From Aegilops tauschii subsp. strangulata (lineage: Eukaryota; Streptophyta; Magnoliopsida; Poales; Poaceae), in the NCBI RefSeq assembly GCF_002575655.3, contig NC_053036.3:156960627-157024626 (forward strand): a stretch of 64,000 nt of DNA. The letters are read 5' to 3'. Both the position numbers and the translations under genes were made by a program. The notes beneath the pieces were generated by a model that saw only the letters and a program-made list of their open reading frames with translations, made no database searches and was not told where the DNA came from. Shown in pieces: positions 45,800 through 56,099 of the stretch. How positions within the stretch are numbered: the first letter of the stretch is position 1; every line of letters begins with the position of its first letter.

Positions 45800-45825
45800 T
45801 CACGGATGTGTCTTTTTTTGTAGTG
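45800..45825 (-). repeat. Right terminal inverted repeat of the CACTA
   Basis: On the minus strand the end reads CACTACAAAAAAAGACACAT CCGTGA, matching the left end. Just inside, GTCATAGAAGTGTCATAAGT mirrors left-end motifs such as TCGTAGAAGTGTTCCATGAC. Confidence 0.92.
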
Positions 45826-48268
45826 TATGTACCCGATACATTCTGAAACACTTCCGGTGTCTGAATACTATCATCCAATATATCAATTTTTACCTCTCGA
45901 CCATTTCGAGACTCCTTGCCATGTATGTGATCTCATCCGGGGCTCTGAACAACATTCGGTCACCAAATCACATAACTCATATAATACAAATCGTCATCGA
46001 ACGTTAAGCGTGCGGACCCTACAGGTTCGAGAACTATGTAGACATGACCGAGACACCTCTCCGGTCAATAACCAATAGCGGAACATGGATGCTCATAATG
46101 GTTCCTACATATTCTACGAAGATCTTTATCGGTCAAGCCGTAATGACAACATACGTCATTCCCTTTGTCATCGGTATGTTACTTGCCTGAGATTCGATCG
46201 TCGGTATCTTCATACCTAGTTCAATCTCGTTACCGGCAAGTCTCTTTACTCATTCCGTAATGCATCATCCCGCAACTAACTCATTATTCACATTGCCTAC
46301 AAGGCTCATCATGATGTGCATTACCGAGAGGTCCCAGAGATACCTCTCCGATACTCAGAGTGACAAATCCTAATCTCGATCTATGCCAACCCAACAAACA
46401 CCTTCAGAGATACCTGTAGAGCATCTTTATAATCACTCAGTTACGTTGTGACGTTTGGTAGCACATAAGGTATTCCTCCGGTATTCGGGAGTTGCATAAT
46501 CTCATAGTCAAAGGAATATGTATAAGTCATGAAGAAAGCAATAGCAATAAAACTTAATGATCATTATGCTAAGCTAACGGATGGGTCTTGTCCATCACAT
46601 CATTCTCCTAATGATGTGATCCCGTTCATCAAATGACAACTCATGTCTATGGTTAGGAAACTTAACCATCTTTGATTAACGAGCTAGTCTAGTAGAGGCT
46701 TACTAGGGACACTGTGTTTTGTCTATGTATTCACACATGTATCAAGTTTTCGGTTAATAAAATTCTAGCATGAATAATAAACATTTATCATGATATAAGG
46801 AAATATAAATAACAACTTTTTTTATTGCCTCTAGGGCATATTTCCTTCGAAAACAAGCGGTAGTACCCGCGGCACTGGAACCGCGGAAGTACCATGCAAG
46901 CGGTACTACCGCTACCCAGGGCGGTACTACCGCTAGTGAGCTTCAAAATAGCCCAAGCAAACAGATGGAAGCAGGAAATCCAGAACTGCTATAACTTTTG
47001 CAAATGAGCTCCGAATTGAGCTCCGAACTCTTATAGTAAGAAGTGACGGGGGGTATGCCTATGATATAGAGATGTGAAACCTCCATCAGTAAGGAACCGA
47101 CATAAACTCCAACGTCGAAAACATCATCGAAGATGCATATGAACTCCGTTTTCGATGAACTCAAGCTTGTCATGAAGATGACCATAAGCTCTAAAACTCA
47201 CAAAGAGAAACACCAAAAAAGAACTGAGAAAGATGATGCAAGGATGCAATGGTTTGAGCTCTCTACGAACGATACGATCAAGCTACTTACTTGAGTGCCC
47301 CCATTGATAGTATGGCAATCGATCCTATAACCCGGTCTCACAACTACCACCATGAGACCGGTAAAATAGAAAATTTATCAAGGGCAAACCTTTGCCTTGC
47401 ACAAAGTCCACTTGAGCTAGATGATGATGATCTTGACTTCCTCAAGTTGGACCACCTTTCTTGATTGCGTTGGCTCGATGAAGACTACTTGATTGCTTCC
47501 CCATACTACACTATGGGTGAGTCACTCTTCGGCACATCTTCACAAGTCCATTGTCACCACAATGGACGACAAACTTCAAGCATGATCTCAGTGTGATGCT
47601 CCACTTGAACTTGCGCACCGCAACCTTGATGTCATCCTTCATGGGTTGTATGAGATCTTCCTCTTGACGCAAGCCCATGGCAACATATCTAACCCCGCAT
47701 AAGACATACCATGGGATCACTTGATCCCTCTCGGTACATCTTGTATGCTTTGTGTGTTGATCAACTTGATTCACTCTTTGACTTAGTCTTGATCAACCTT
47801 GTATCATGTCTTCTCTATGACCATCTTTGGATAATTCCTTGAATAGCACCTTAGTCAACACATAAACTCCTTGGAACCAACAAATGGACTTCAAGAAATG
47901 CCTATGGACAAATCCTACGAATATAACTCAAGGCAACCATTAGTCCATAGAGACTGTCATCAATTACCAAAACCAAACATGGGGGCACCACATGTTCTTT
48001 CACTCGGCTAGTTCTTCAGGGTGAAAACCTAGATTCTGGCTTTCGTTGGTTGGATCCGGTGACGACGACACTAGAGTGTCGCTCCCTTCCTAAAGGCGTT
48101 GCTGTTGGAGAACATTATCGTTCGTGTGGTGCAATGAGATAGTGGGTGCGGATATGATCATTGTTATAATTTGCCGATAGCGGATCTGGCTCGCTTTGTG
48201 GTTGTTTTTATTGTCACCTTGCATAGCTTTGGTCTTATACGACTTTGCTATTTGTGGGCATGTTTATT

Positions 48269-48291
48269 GTGTGTGTGTGTGTGTGTGTGTT
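48269..48291. repeat. (GT)n microsatellite
   Basis: About eleven GT units occur inside the 3' part of the host retroposon. Confidence 0.9.
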
Positions 48292-48578
48292 GGTGTTGGC
48301 TGTGCGCATCCTAACTATGAAGAGGTCGGGTGTGTGCTCATTGTGTTTGTATCCTCTTGATGCTCCGTTGAGCTAATAAAATCCACCCTTTGTCGAAAAA
48401 TTAGTCATTATCATTTTTTGGGTCAAAGTTTATCCACATATTTGACTAGCAAAATGTTAATGCATGTCGCAAAAAATTATATTCTTGGTTTCGTATTGTA
48501 GTTTTCAATGTTTTTTTGCTACGTATAACTTATAAATTATATTAGTTAAAATCATGGTCAAAATGTGACTGGAGGCAG

Positions 48579-48777
48579 TGCCCGCCGTGGCACGCCAACT
48601 CGCTGGAGAACGTCGTGCCGGAGAACCTGCCCCGGCCGTCCGCGCGCCGGAGATACAACGCGCGGCGTAGGGGCCGCCGACAAGGCGTATGCTCCAGCGC
48701 CCGCGACGTCGCCCGACGCCGTGCTCCCGTTCGTGGCGCTCCACTCCGGCTCTGGCATGGGCTGCTTCTCCCTCTAA
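48579..48777 (+). pseudogene. Orphan terminal exon of an unidentified gene, frameshifted
   Basis: After a plausible acceptor (GAGGCAG|TG) the frame reads CPPWHANSLENVVPENLPRP SARRRYNA. It must then shift by one base to reach a natural-looking C-terminus, PATSPDAVLPFVALHSGSGM GCFSL, and TAA. GC-rich codons contrast with the AT-rich MITE on its left and the UTR-like DNA on its right. The upstream exons would lie on the far side of the nest, left of the window, or are lost. I do not recognise the family. Confidence 0.5.
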
Positions 48778-49720
48778 AGCTATGTGGTGTAAATTGTTAT
48801 TAAGTGGGTGATTAGACTAGCTGATTAATTAGCTTAGCTTCTAGAAGAAATAAGCTCTCATATTGGTAAGAGCTGGGAGTACATACGACCAACATATTGT
48901 TTTATATGTGATGATATTCTTCTATGTATTTCAATTCATTGCTCGAAAAGAGCTACTAGTAGTTAATCATTATTTCTCTGGCTTATTATTGGCCACATGA
49001 ACGACGCAGCAAAGAAGCCAATATTTCGATATTGTTGTATGACTGAGTATGATAACTTGGCATGTATAGATGTAGTGCACTTGGTTGCTTTTGGGTGTGA
49101 TGGATGAAGTTGGTACCTTCTGTTGAAATTTGTGTTTGATTGATGTCATATATGTGTGATTCTTGTCAATATATATACTGTTATGTTGTTTTTCTTCGGA
49201 ATACAAATGAAATGCTGCCAAAATTTTGAATTTTATGTGGTTCCATTTTTCATTCCATCTCTCTAACCAAACACAAGAACGGAACCGACCCGTTTCACTT
49301 TTCTGTTTGTACCAAACACAGGAATGGAACGGACCTGTTCCAGTGGAATGGAACCATTCCATTCCGTTCCACTTGGTTCCTCAACCAAACACACCCTAAA
49401 GAGACTACTTGTATTGCATATGATTTAGCCAAACTTGCTAGAAGTAAGGTGTGTGCGGGGTGGATGGAGATCCAGCCGTAGATATTCTTGATACTCTTGT
49501 AAAAGATATTATGATGATCATCTTGCAATAAGGAGTATTTTGATGTAAAAACACAAAGAAAGCATTTTGGATACTAAAACACAAAGGAAACATGGGCAAG
49601 AAAATCTAGGTACATATTTTCAGACAAGAAGTTGTACGGAGGAGTTATGCATTGGTCGAATAGTTGGGAGGACGGTTATACCCTATGTCCATCATGGGTC
49701 AAAGCATTATTTTTAAAAGG
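48778..49720 (+). other. Non-coding stretch, UTR-like and MITE-like
   Basis: 48778-49180 is AT-rich and could be the former 3' UTR/downstream DNA of the orphan exon. 49245-49395 contains CTAACCAAACACAAGAACGG and CAACCAAACACACCCTAA with internal GGAATGGAACC/CATTCCATTCC inverted motifs, resembling a decayed Harbinger/Tourist MITE. No gene is visible. Confidence 0.45.
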
Positions 49721-50365
49721 CCGAAGACCATATATTAAATAAGCTAGTCTTATAAGAGTTTCATTACATGAATAAGAATCCACATGCAAGTCCTTCAAAA
49801 AACCTGTGTAGTCTTCGCTCTGCACCCACGGGTGCAGCTTGAGCAAAGCTCATTTTCCCAATAGGCCACCACCTCACCGGAGCAACCTTGTTGCAACCCA
49901 GTAGCTTGTAGATGCAGCAGTCAGGAAGTCATCGATGTAAACCAGAAGATGCCGACAAATGCGAAGTGGAATATCGTCATCCCAGACACCAAGAAGGGGC
50001 ATAAGATAATCCTTACTTTGACCAGAACAAGGAGAGGAAGACAAATCTCATAAGTTCCCCGACAGAGTCGTATCTGTCTGAGCTTCATCGAACGGAGATA
50101 AGATTGGAGAACAAAAAGCACATTATAACGCTATCATTCTGCATGACACCAACACTACTATCTTCTGACTCGTCCACATCATGCCAAGAATGGACATCAA
50201 CATAGTGAAAAATCGAGGAACGATTATTTCAATCAACGTCGTTGCCCCATCTTCACTGACTATGAAAAACTCGTAGACCCTTTGGCGTTGAACATATCTC
50301 ATTAAATCCAACTTTCGATAGGACATGATGTTTTCATTGGCGGCGAGGCGTGCGTCCACTTGTCA
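49720..50365 (-). pseudogene. Degenerate retroposon-like block, minus strand
   Basis: On the minus strand a short open piece (50359-50123: MSYRKLDLMRYVQRQRVYEF) is followed by stop-rich text and ends ATATATGGTCTTCGGCCTTT TAAAAATAAT, like the A-rich end of a retroposed sequence. No TSD or family could be fixed. Confidence 0.35.
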
Positions 50366-50382
50366 TTAGACTAGCCACAGTG

Positions 50383-50606
50383 GGAGTAACTTCGGTGGTA
50401 ACATCGAGTCCAACTCAGCAATTTTGCTTATGTGGCAATGAGTTAATGAGGAGAGATGTAGTACTAGTAACTTAGCTAGTTACTGTAACATCACATGTCC
50501 CAATGCAATATGAGTCTATAACGTAATAAATGAAGCTTTGCATGTTACCATACTTATGTTACTACCCACTATTGAGATTGTAACATAGAGTAGTAACACG
50601 CGTTTT
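50383..50606 (+). mobile_element. MITE-like element (GTGGGAGTAAC termini)
   Basis: ACTAGCCACAGTGGGAGTAA at the left and TATGTTACTACCCACTATTG, AACATAGAGTAGTAACA at the right form imperfect inverted ends, a pattern I recall from common grass MITEs. It lies about 400 bp upstream of the Bet1-like ATG, so it may sit in that gene's promoter. Confidence 0.5.
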
Positions 50607-51015
50607 TCTTCTACGGAAGATGAAAGGAAAACGGAGGAAAGTTGTGGCTAAACCATGGAATAGCACTACCCCTCATTGGACGCTCCAGATGTCCCCAGCA
50701 GCGGATCAAGCGGCTGAAACAATCGCGATGAGGTGTCGCGGAAGAAAACTGGTTAACCTCGTTTTCCAACCCCGTCAGCCTGCTGTCTCGTCCCTTGATC
50801 TCATCCCCTCCCCTGTCCGCCGCAGCGTCATCTCTCCCACCCTCCCCTCCGTTCTCCACCCGCCGTGCCGTCGCCGTTCTCCTCCCCGTACCTCCCGTGC
50901 GCCACCGCCCCATCCCTCCCGTGCGCCACCGCCCCATCCCTCCTGAATCCAGACTAGGCCCGACTGAACTCACGTGCGAACGAGCCGGACGTCTCCTGCT
51001 CCGCCTACGCGCGGG

Positions 51016-53307
51016 ATGGCCAACCCGATGTACGGCTCCGGGCCGCTTCGATCCAGGTACGCCCCGTCCGATCCCCGATATCATTTGGCCCAATTCGCAC
51101 CCTCTGCTGTTCGAATCGATCTATTTCTCCCGCGAAATTAGTTCAGAGCCCTTGACGAATTTGGGGGCTCCTTCGGGGATCGCAGGAACGCGCCGAGCTC
51201 GGACGAGATCCAGCTGCGGATCGACCCGGTGCATGGCGATCTTGACGAGGAGATCGATGGGCTGCACTCGAGGGTTCGCATGTTGAAAGGCGTAAGACTT
51301 CCATCTCCTTGTCTCCTTTGTTCTAAAGCTGGTTCATGATTTCTGTTAGGTATGCTCAGTTGAGGTCTTACTAATTGCCGCAATTTTGACGTTAGAAACT
51401 TATGTTGTGTGTGCGGTTAAGCATGCGCTGCAGATGTTTTATGTGACGTTCCAAGACATACTTCGTTCTCAATTTATTTTTTTACCGTAATTCCATCCAT
51501 GATTTAATTTTTGGTGGCTGTGCGGCCTGTAAGAGTTCGTTTAAGATGATTTTATTGTCTTTAAACCAAGATGAACTCGGAGTAGATGTAAATTAGATTA
51601 GAACCATCTCAGGTTAATACGGGAGATTGATTGTATGAGTCGACGCCACATGTAAGTAGTTTATTTACTTAGTGAGGAATTGGTACCAAATTTTGTTTAT
51701 ATCAGTCTCACGGCAAGAAATTCCATAGTTGGTCTGATGTTAATGGATTTGGGTTGTATGGAAATGCAATGTATAACCTCGTTTAATTAAGTTCATACCC
51801 ACTTTAAGTCTCTTGCTCAGTCATCATGGGCCCAGTACATCTTAAGGGCATCTCCAATGGGAGACGCTAAGAGGGGGCGCTAGGAAATACTTCCTGGCCA
51901 ATCGACGGTTCGCTCGTCAATTCCTGGCGTCGGGCGCCGCGTAGACGCCAAACGATGCTTCGAGGGCTTACCTTTTTCTTTCACGGACGATAGTGCTGGG
52001 CCTTGTATTAGATCCGAATTTAGCGCCTCTTGTTAGTGCCTACCATTGGAAGAGTGAGCGCTTAGATTTTCTGTTTTTTATTTTTCCTCCCTAAGCGTCT
52101 ATATAAGCGCTTAGCATTGTACATGCTCTAGACACCGCCTTCATACACGTCATACCTTTCTTTGCGGCATTCCATCTGTCTTATTATGGGTGTGTTTGGT
52201 TGATGCCCGCACTAGCCTTACCAAATGTTGTCTTGCCAATTTTTTTGGCCAAGGAATTCCTCACCCTCATTTGGCCAACTATTTGGCAAAAATCTGTGAG
52301 ATGAAGGGGTGCACCCATTGGCAACCAAAGTTTAATAGGTAGCCAATTTTTGGCAGGGCTAGTGTTGGCAGCAAACCAAACATACCCATATCTACTTCTT
52401 TGTTTCTCATCGTCACCTCCCTAGTCCATTATTATTGTTTATGGTTAACTTCTTGTGTGATGCTCATTGATCCATACCTTCTCTGATATACTGCCACGTG
52501 TTAACCTTCGCATGGAATTAACTCCATTGGTTTTCTGATTTTAGGCCTATAAACAGTCTTATGAGTTGGTGTGAATTTGTTGATGGCTGGTTGACATCAT
52601 TACTGCTACTTTTGTTCCCGTAAAATTAATCTTGCAAGCATTGAGATGATATTACGTCTAGGTTTTTAATTTATACAATTTCAACTTTTAACAAGCAATG
52701 AATTTAGTACTTTGATGATAGAGAACTGCCATGTTCTGATCAATTATTTGTTCTACTTAAGCTGTTGATGCTGGTCTTTTCTTCACATTTCAGAAACTTA
52801 TTTGTTGTTTGACGTGGTCGCTTTTCCAGGTCGCCCAAGAGATAAACTCCGAGGCCAAGTTCCAGAATGATTTCCTCAACCAACTGGTATTGTTGCTGTT
52901 CTATCATGATTCTTTTGTGGAATCCTTGGTTATTTATGTTTTTTCCTGAATGTTTATAACATGTTTATTGTTTTCCATGTGCACTTGTGCTTTCCTACCA
53001 TTTATATACCATTTTTAGATGTACATCTATGTCTGCTGAGTCAATTACTGTGTATATATGACCAAGAAGATCCATTTTATCTACACTACTAATAAATATA
53101 TGTGTGCTGTGCACTGATTTTTTGTTACCCTCTGTTTATGAACAGCAACTGACCCTTACGAAAGCTCAGGCTGGAGTGAAGAATAACATGCGAAGGATGA
53201 ACAAAAGCATCATCCAGCAGGGCTCCAATCATATTGTCCATGTTGTCCTATTTGCTCTGTTATGCTTCTTTGTTGTGTATCTTTTGTCAAAGTTCTCTAG
53301 AAGATAG
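51016..53307 (+). CDS. Bet1-like SNARE protein (complete, four coding exons)
   Basis: Exons 51016-51056, 51186-51291, 52830-52886 and 53146-53307 join with GT-AG introns into 121 aa. The product starts MANPMYGSGPLRSR. It has a Qc-type SNARE coiled coil (EIQLRIDPVHGDLDEEIDGL through FQNDFLNQLQLTLTKAQAGV) and a single C-terminal membrane anchor (HVVLFALLCFFVVYLLSKF). This tail-anchored layout is that of plant Bet1-like proteins (At1g29060/At4g14600 type), which act in ER-Golgi vesicle fusion with other SNAREs. The first ATG has a good context (GCGGGATGGC). Intron 2 (1538 bp) carries two MITEs. No frame damage is seen. Confidence 0.93.
51845..52130 (+). mobile_element. MITE in intron 2 of the Bet1-like gene
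   Basis: The left end AGGGCATCTCCAATGGGAGA and the complement of the right end TAGAGCATGTACAATGCTAA form about 15-bp inverted repeats. Internal GACGCTAAGAG and CTTAGCGC motifs add pairing. The TSD is not clear. Confidence 0.6.
52188..52387 (+). mobile_element. Tourist/Harbinger-like MITE in intron 2 of the Bet1-like gene
   Basis: The left end GGGTGTGTTTGGTTGATGCC matches the complement of the right end, GGGTATGTTTGGTTTGCTGCC, over 14-17 bp. It is about 200 bp long and contains internal TTTGGCCAA-type motifs. A clean 3-bp TSD could not be read. Confidence 0.65.
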
Positions 53308-53801
53308 CTCTTCTGTTGTTAGGTGAAGCCAAATCGAAACAACTGAAATGTACCATGTGTTGTATTTAGTCTGAAAAAAGTGTCGCGAGTAACGAAATCG
53401 AATGGAAAATGGGACTGGACTGTTTACATGGTATATTTGACTTGAGAACAAGTTGTGTATCCAGCTTCCTGTCATGAAAGAGACCATTTCACAACTTCTG
53501 GGCTTGTAAGATATATTTCATGCATGAACTAGAGTATTTTTGGCTTGATGAACTTCTGCGAATCACCACGGCATCCGGTATCATAATTTGATCTTTAAAA
53601 AGGAGATTGACTAATGACGTCACAGCTCAGAGTAAGACGCTGGGCAGTCGAGAACAGCAGGTCGGGAGATGAGAACACGGGCACCGATTGACATACGTGT
53701 GCCGCCACGCCCACCCGCACCGCCGTTTGGACTTTGGAGGAGGGACATGCGTCCTCCCCTTCCTCCTGCATGGCTGCCACCTCGCAGTGCTCCTCGTCGC
53801 C
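53308..53801. other. 3' UTR of the Bet1-like gene and protease promoter region
   Basis: 53308 to about 53560 is AT-rich and fits a 3' UTR. 53620-53800 becomes GC-rich and leads into the promoter of the protease gene. No separate gene is seen. Confidence 0.5.
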
Positions 53802-53808
53802 TATATTT
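53802..53808 (+). promoter_or_regulatory. Possible TATA box of the cysteine protease gene
   Basis: TATATTT in TCGCCTATATTTGACGACG lies 59 bp upstream of the ATG at 53861, leaving a short leader. Confidence 0.5.
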
Positions 53809-53860
53809 GACGACGCCTCCGGTGCAGGACTGACTACCGAGCAAGGTTTCCATACGTACC

Positions 53861-55152
<1,292 letters not shown>

Positions 55153-55231
55153 TCGGCAAACGGCGACGACCGGCGTAGTACGTGTTCACGTAGTAGTTCG
55201 TTAGCCTAACGGTATTAGGAGGGCTTAATCA

Positions 55232-55680
55232 GTGGACACTGCACTCAATAATGCCACTTCAAACATACTTCTACAAGCGCTTGTATACACATTCTGCCCT
55301 CGATGCCCGTGGATGTCTCAAGTCTCAACCCTGATGGCTTTACCGGCTTATTGGCCGTTTAGGGCCGCTGAGATCTTACCCTCGAGATTTGTGGCCGGGC
55401 AGTCTTTGGTGCTTGGCACCGAGATGATCGCTCGGTGGGGGAAATATCTTCTCAAGGAGATGCGCACCTATCTTCCGAACTTGCAGGGATTCGAGATTCG
55501 ATGGACTGGTCGTGATGCTAACGTTGCTGCCAAAGAGTCTTTGGTGATCCACACTAGTACAATTGATTTTCCAGTAATTCCTGATGTTCTGGTTGACATT
55601 GTACAATCAGACTTAGTCCGCCAAAATGAATAAAATGCCTTGAGGGCGGTTCTATTTTTTCTTTTACAAAAAAAAAAACA
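55232..55680 (+). pseudogene. 3' end of a LINE-type retroposon with RNase H-like tail and poly-A
   Basis: The frame to TAA 55631-55633 ends RWTGRDANVAAKESLVIHTS and VDIVQSDLVRQNE, like the C-terminal RNase H-like/linker portion of plant LINE polyproteins. It is followed by AATAAAATGCC and an A-run at 55669-55679. The N-terminal part is unrecognisable and no TSD was found. It lies in the same orientation, just after the protease gene. Confidence 0.55.
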
Positions 55681-56092
55681 GGAGTAACAAATTTCAACTG
55701 CACTGACTTACGGATACAGATACAGGTCGCTTCAAAAGATGTATCCACAATCTAAAACCAGAGCAACGATCTCTTGGATGTAGCCAAACCTGCGTCTCAT
55801 CGCATAAAGTTGCTACGTCAGCACGATATTAGTCTGATGCCCAGCATTTTAGGGAGGGCGATATTAGGATGATGCGCATCATTTTTGGGCGATATCGTGT
55901 AATGTATGCGTAAGTTGGCGTTTCAATTAGCTAGTGTAGTATTGATGAGACGAAGGACAGAAAAAGACTGCCCTCTCTAGCTAGGAGATATCTAACGACC
56001 ATTTTTTCAGCTTATACGTGGCTTAACTGTAAAATTGAAGTCCAAAATAGTTTGTATTTATAGGCTCAAAATAATTTATTCTGAAGGGTTAG
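55681..56092. other. Intergenic, nothing recognised
   Basis: AT-rich sequence with no ORF. The GCGATATTAG / CGATATCGTG motifs around 55830-55900 are weakly repetitive. Confidence 0.4.
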
Positions 56093-56099
56093 GATTAAC

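Larger units (their letters stand above)
14413..45825 (-). mobile_element. Giant CACTA (En/Spm-type) DNA transposon, 31.4 kb, with cargo genes
   Basis: The element begins CACTACAAAAAAATACAC and ends, as a complement, CACTACAAAAAAAGACAC. It is flanked by the 3-bp TSD TAT (14410-14412 and 45826-45828) inside a solo LTR that is continuous once it is removed. Subterminal repeats fill both ends. The coiled-coil TnpA-like gene lies on the minus strand near the left end. I found no TnpD-like transposase ORF, so it is probably non-autonomous. The centre carries an intact DUF295-type gene, two paralogous unknown genes and a coiled-coil ORF, together with nested retroelements and segmental duplications. 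Confidence 0.93.
13697..46849 (-). mobile_element. Reversed solo LTR of a BARE1/WIS/Angela-type element, split by the CACTA
   Basis: The left end TATTGGGGAACGTAGC is the complement of the LTR terminus (one G to A change). The right end ...GGGCATATTTCCTTCG is the complement of the LTR start. The TSD AAAAC is exact at 13692-13696 and 46850-46854. The LTR pieces 13697-14412 and 45829-46849 total 1737 bp, the expected full length, so removing 14413-45825 plus one TSD copy restores a continuous LTR. There is no internal region, hence a solo LTR. Confidence 0.93.
12225..48002 (-). mobile_element. Reversed solo LTR of a Maximus-like Copia element, 2.6 kb, interrupted
   Basis: Read on the minus strand it starts TGAAAGAACATGTGGTGCCC and ends CCCCCTCTAGGCGACATCC...TTTCA, the C-run/TCTAG ending seen in Sirevirus LTRs. 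The perfect 5-bp TSD CTCGG is at 12220-12224 and 48003-48007, with no internal region, so it is a solo LTR left by unequal recombination. The LTR pieces are 12225-13696 and 46855-48002 (2620 bp together), split by the Angela-type solo LTR. Confidence 0.88.
11168..48399 (+). mobile_element. Non-LTR retroposon (about 1.45 kb) carrying the whole nest
   Basis: The left part 11168-12224 is GC-rich without a long intact ORF, and the right part 48008-48399 ends AATAAAATCC...TTTGTCGAAAAA, an A-rich 3' terminus. The flanking 9-bp repeat ATTAGTCAT occurs at 11159-11167 and 48400-48408. It resembles other short non-autonomous LINE-like retroposons in the window (56100-58072, 58640-59262). No reverse transcriptase is visible. 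Everything between 12225 and 48002 was inserted later. Confidence 0.7.
11139..48578 (+). mobile_element. Second Stowaway-like MITE, split by the retroposon nest
   Basis: The left piece CTACATCTCCGTCTCGATTTATTAGTCAT (11139-11167) and the right piece 48409-48578 (containing AAGTTTATCCACATATTTGA and TTAGTTAAAATCATGGTCAA) match the arrangement of a long Stowaway element. The right terminal repeat is missing, and the sequence passes into a coding exon at 48579. It is the outermost layer of the nest that can be traced on both sides. Confidence 0.55.
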
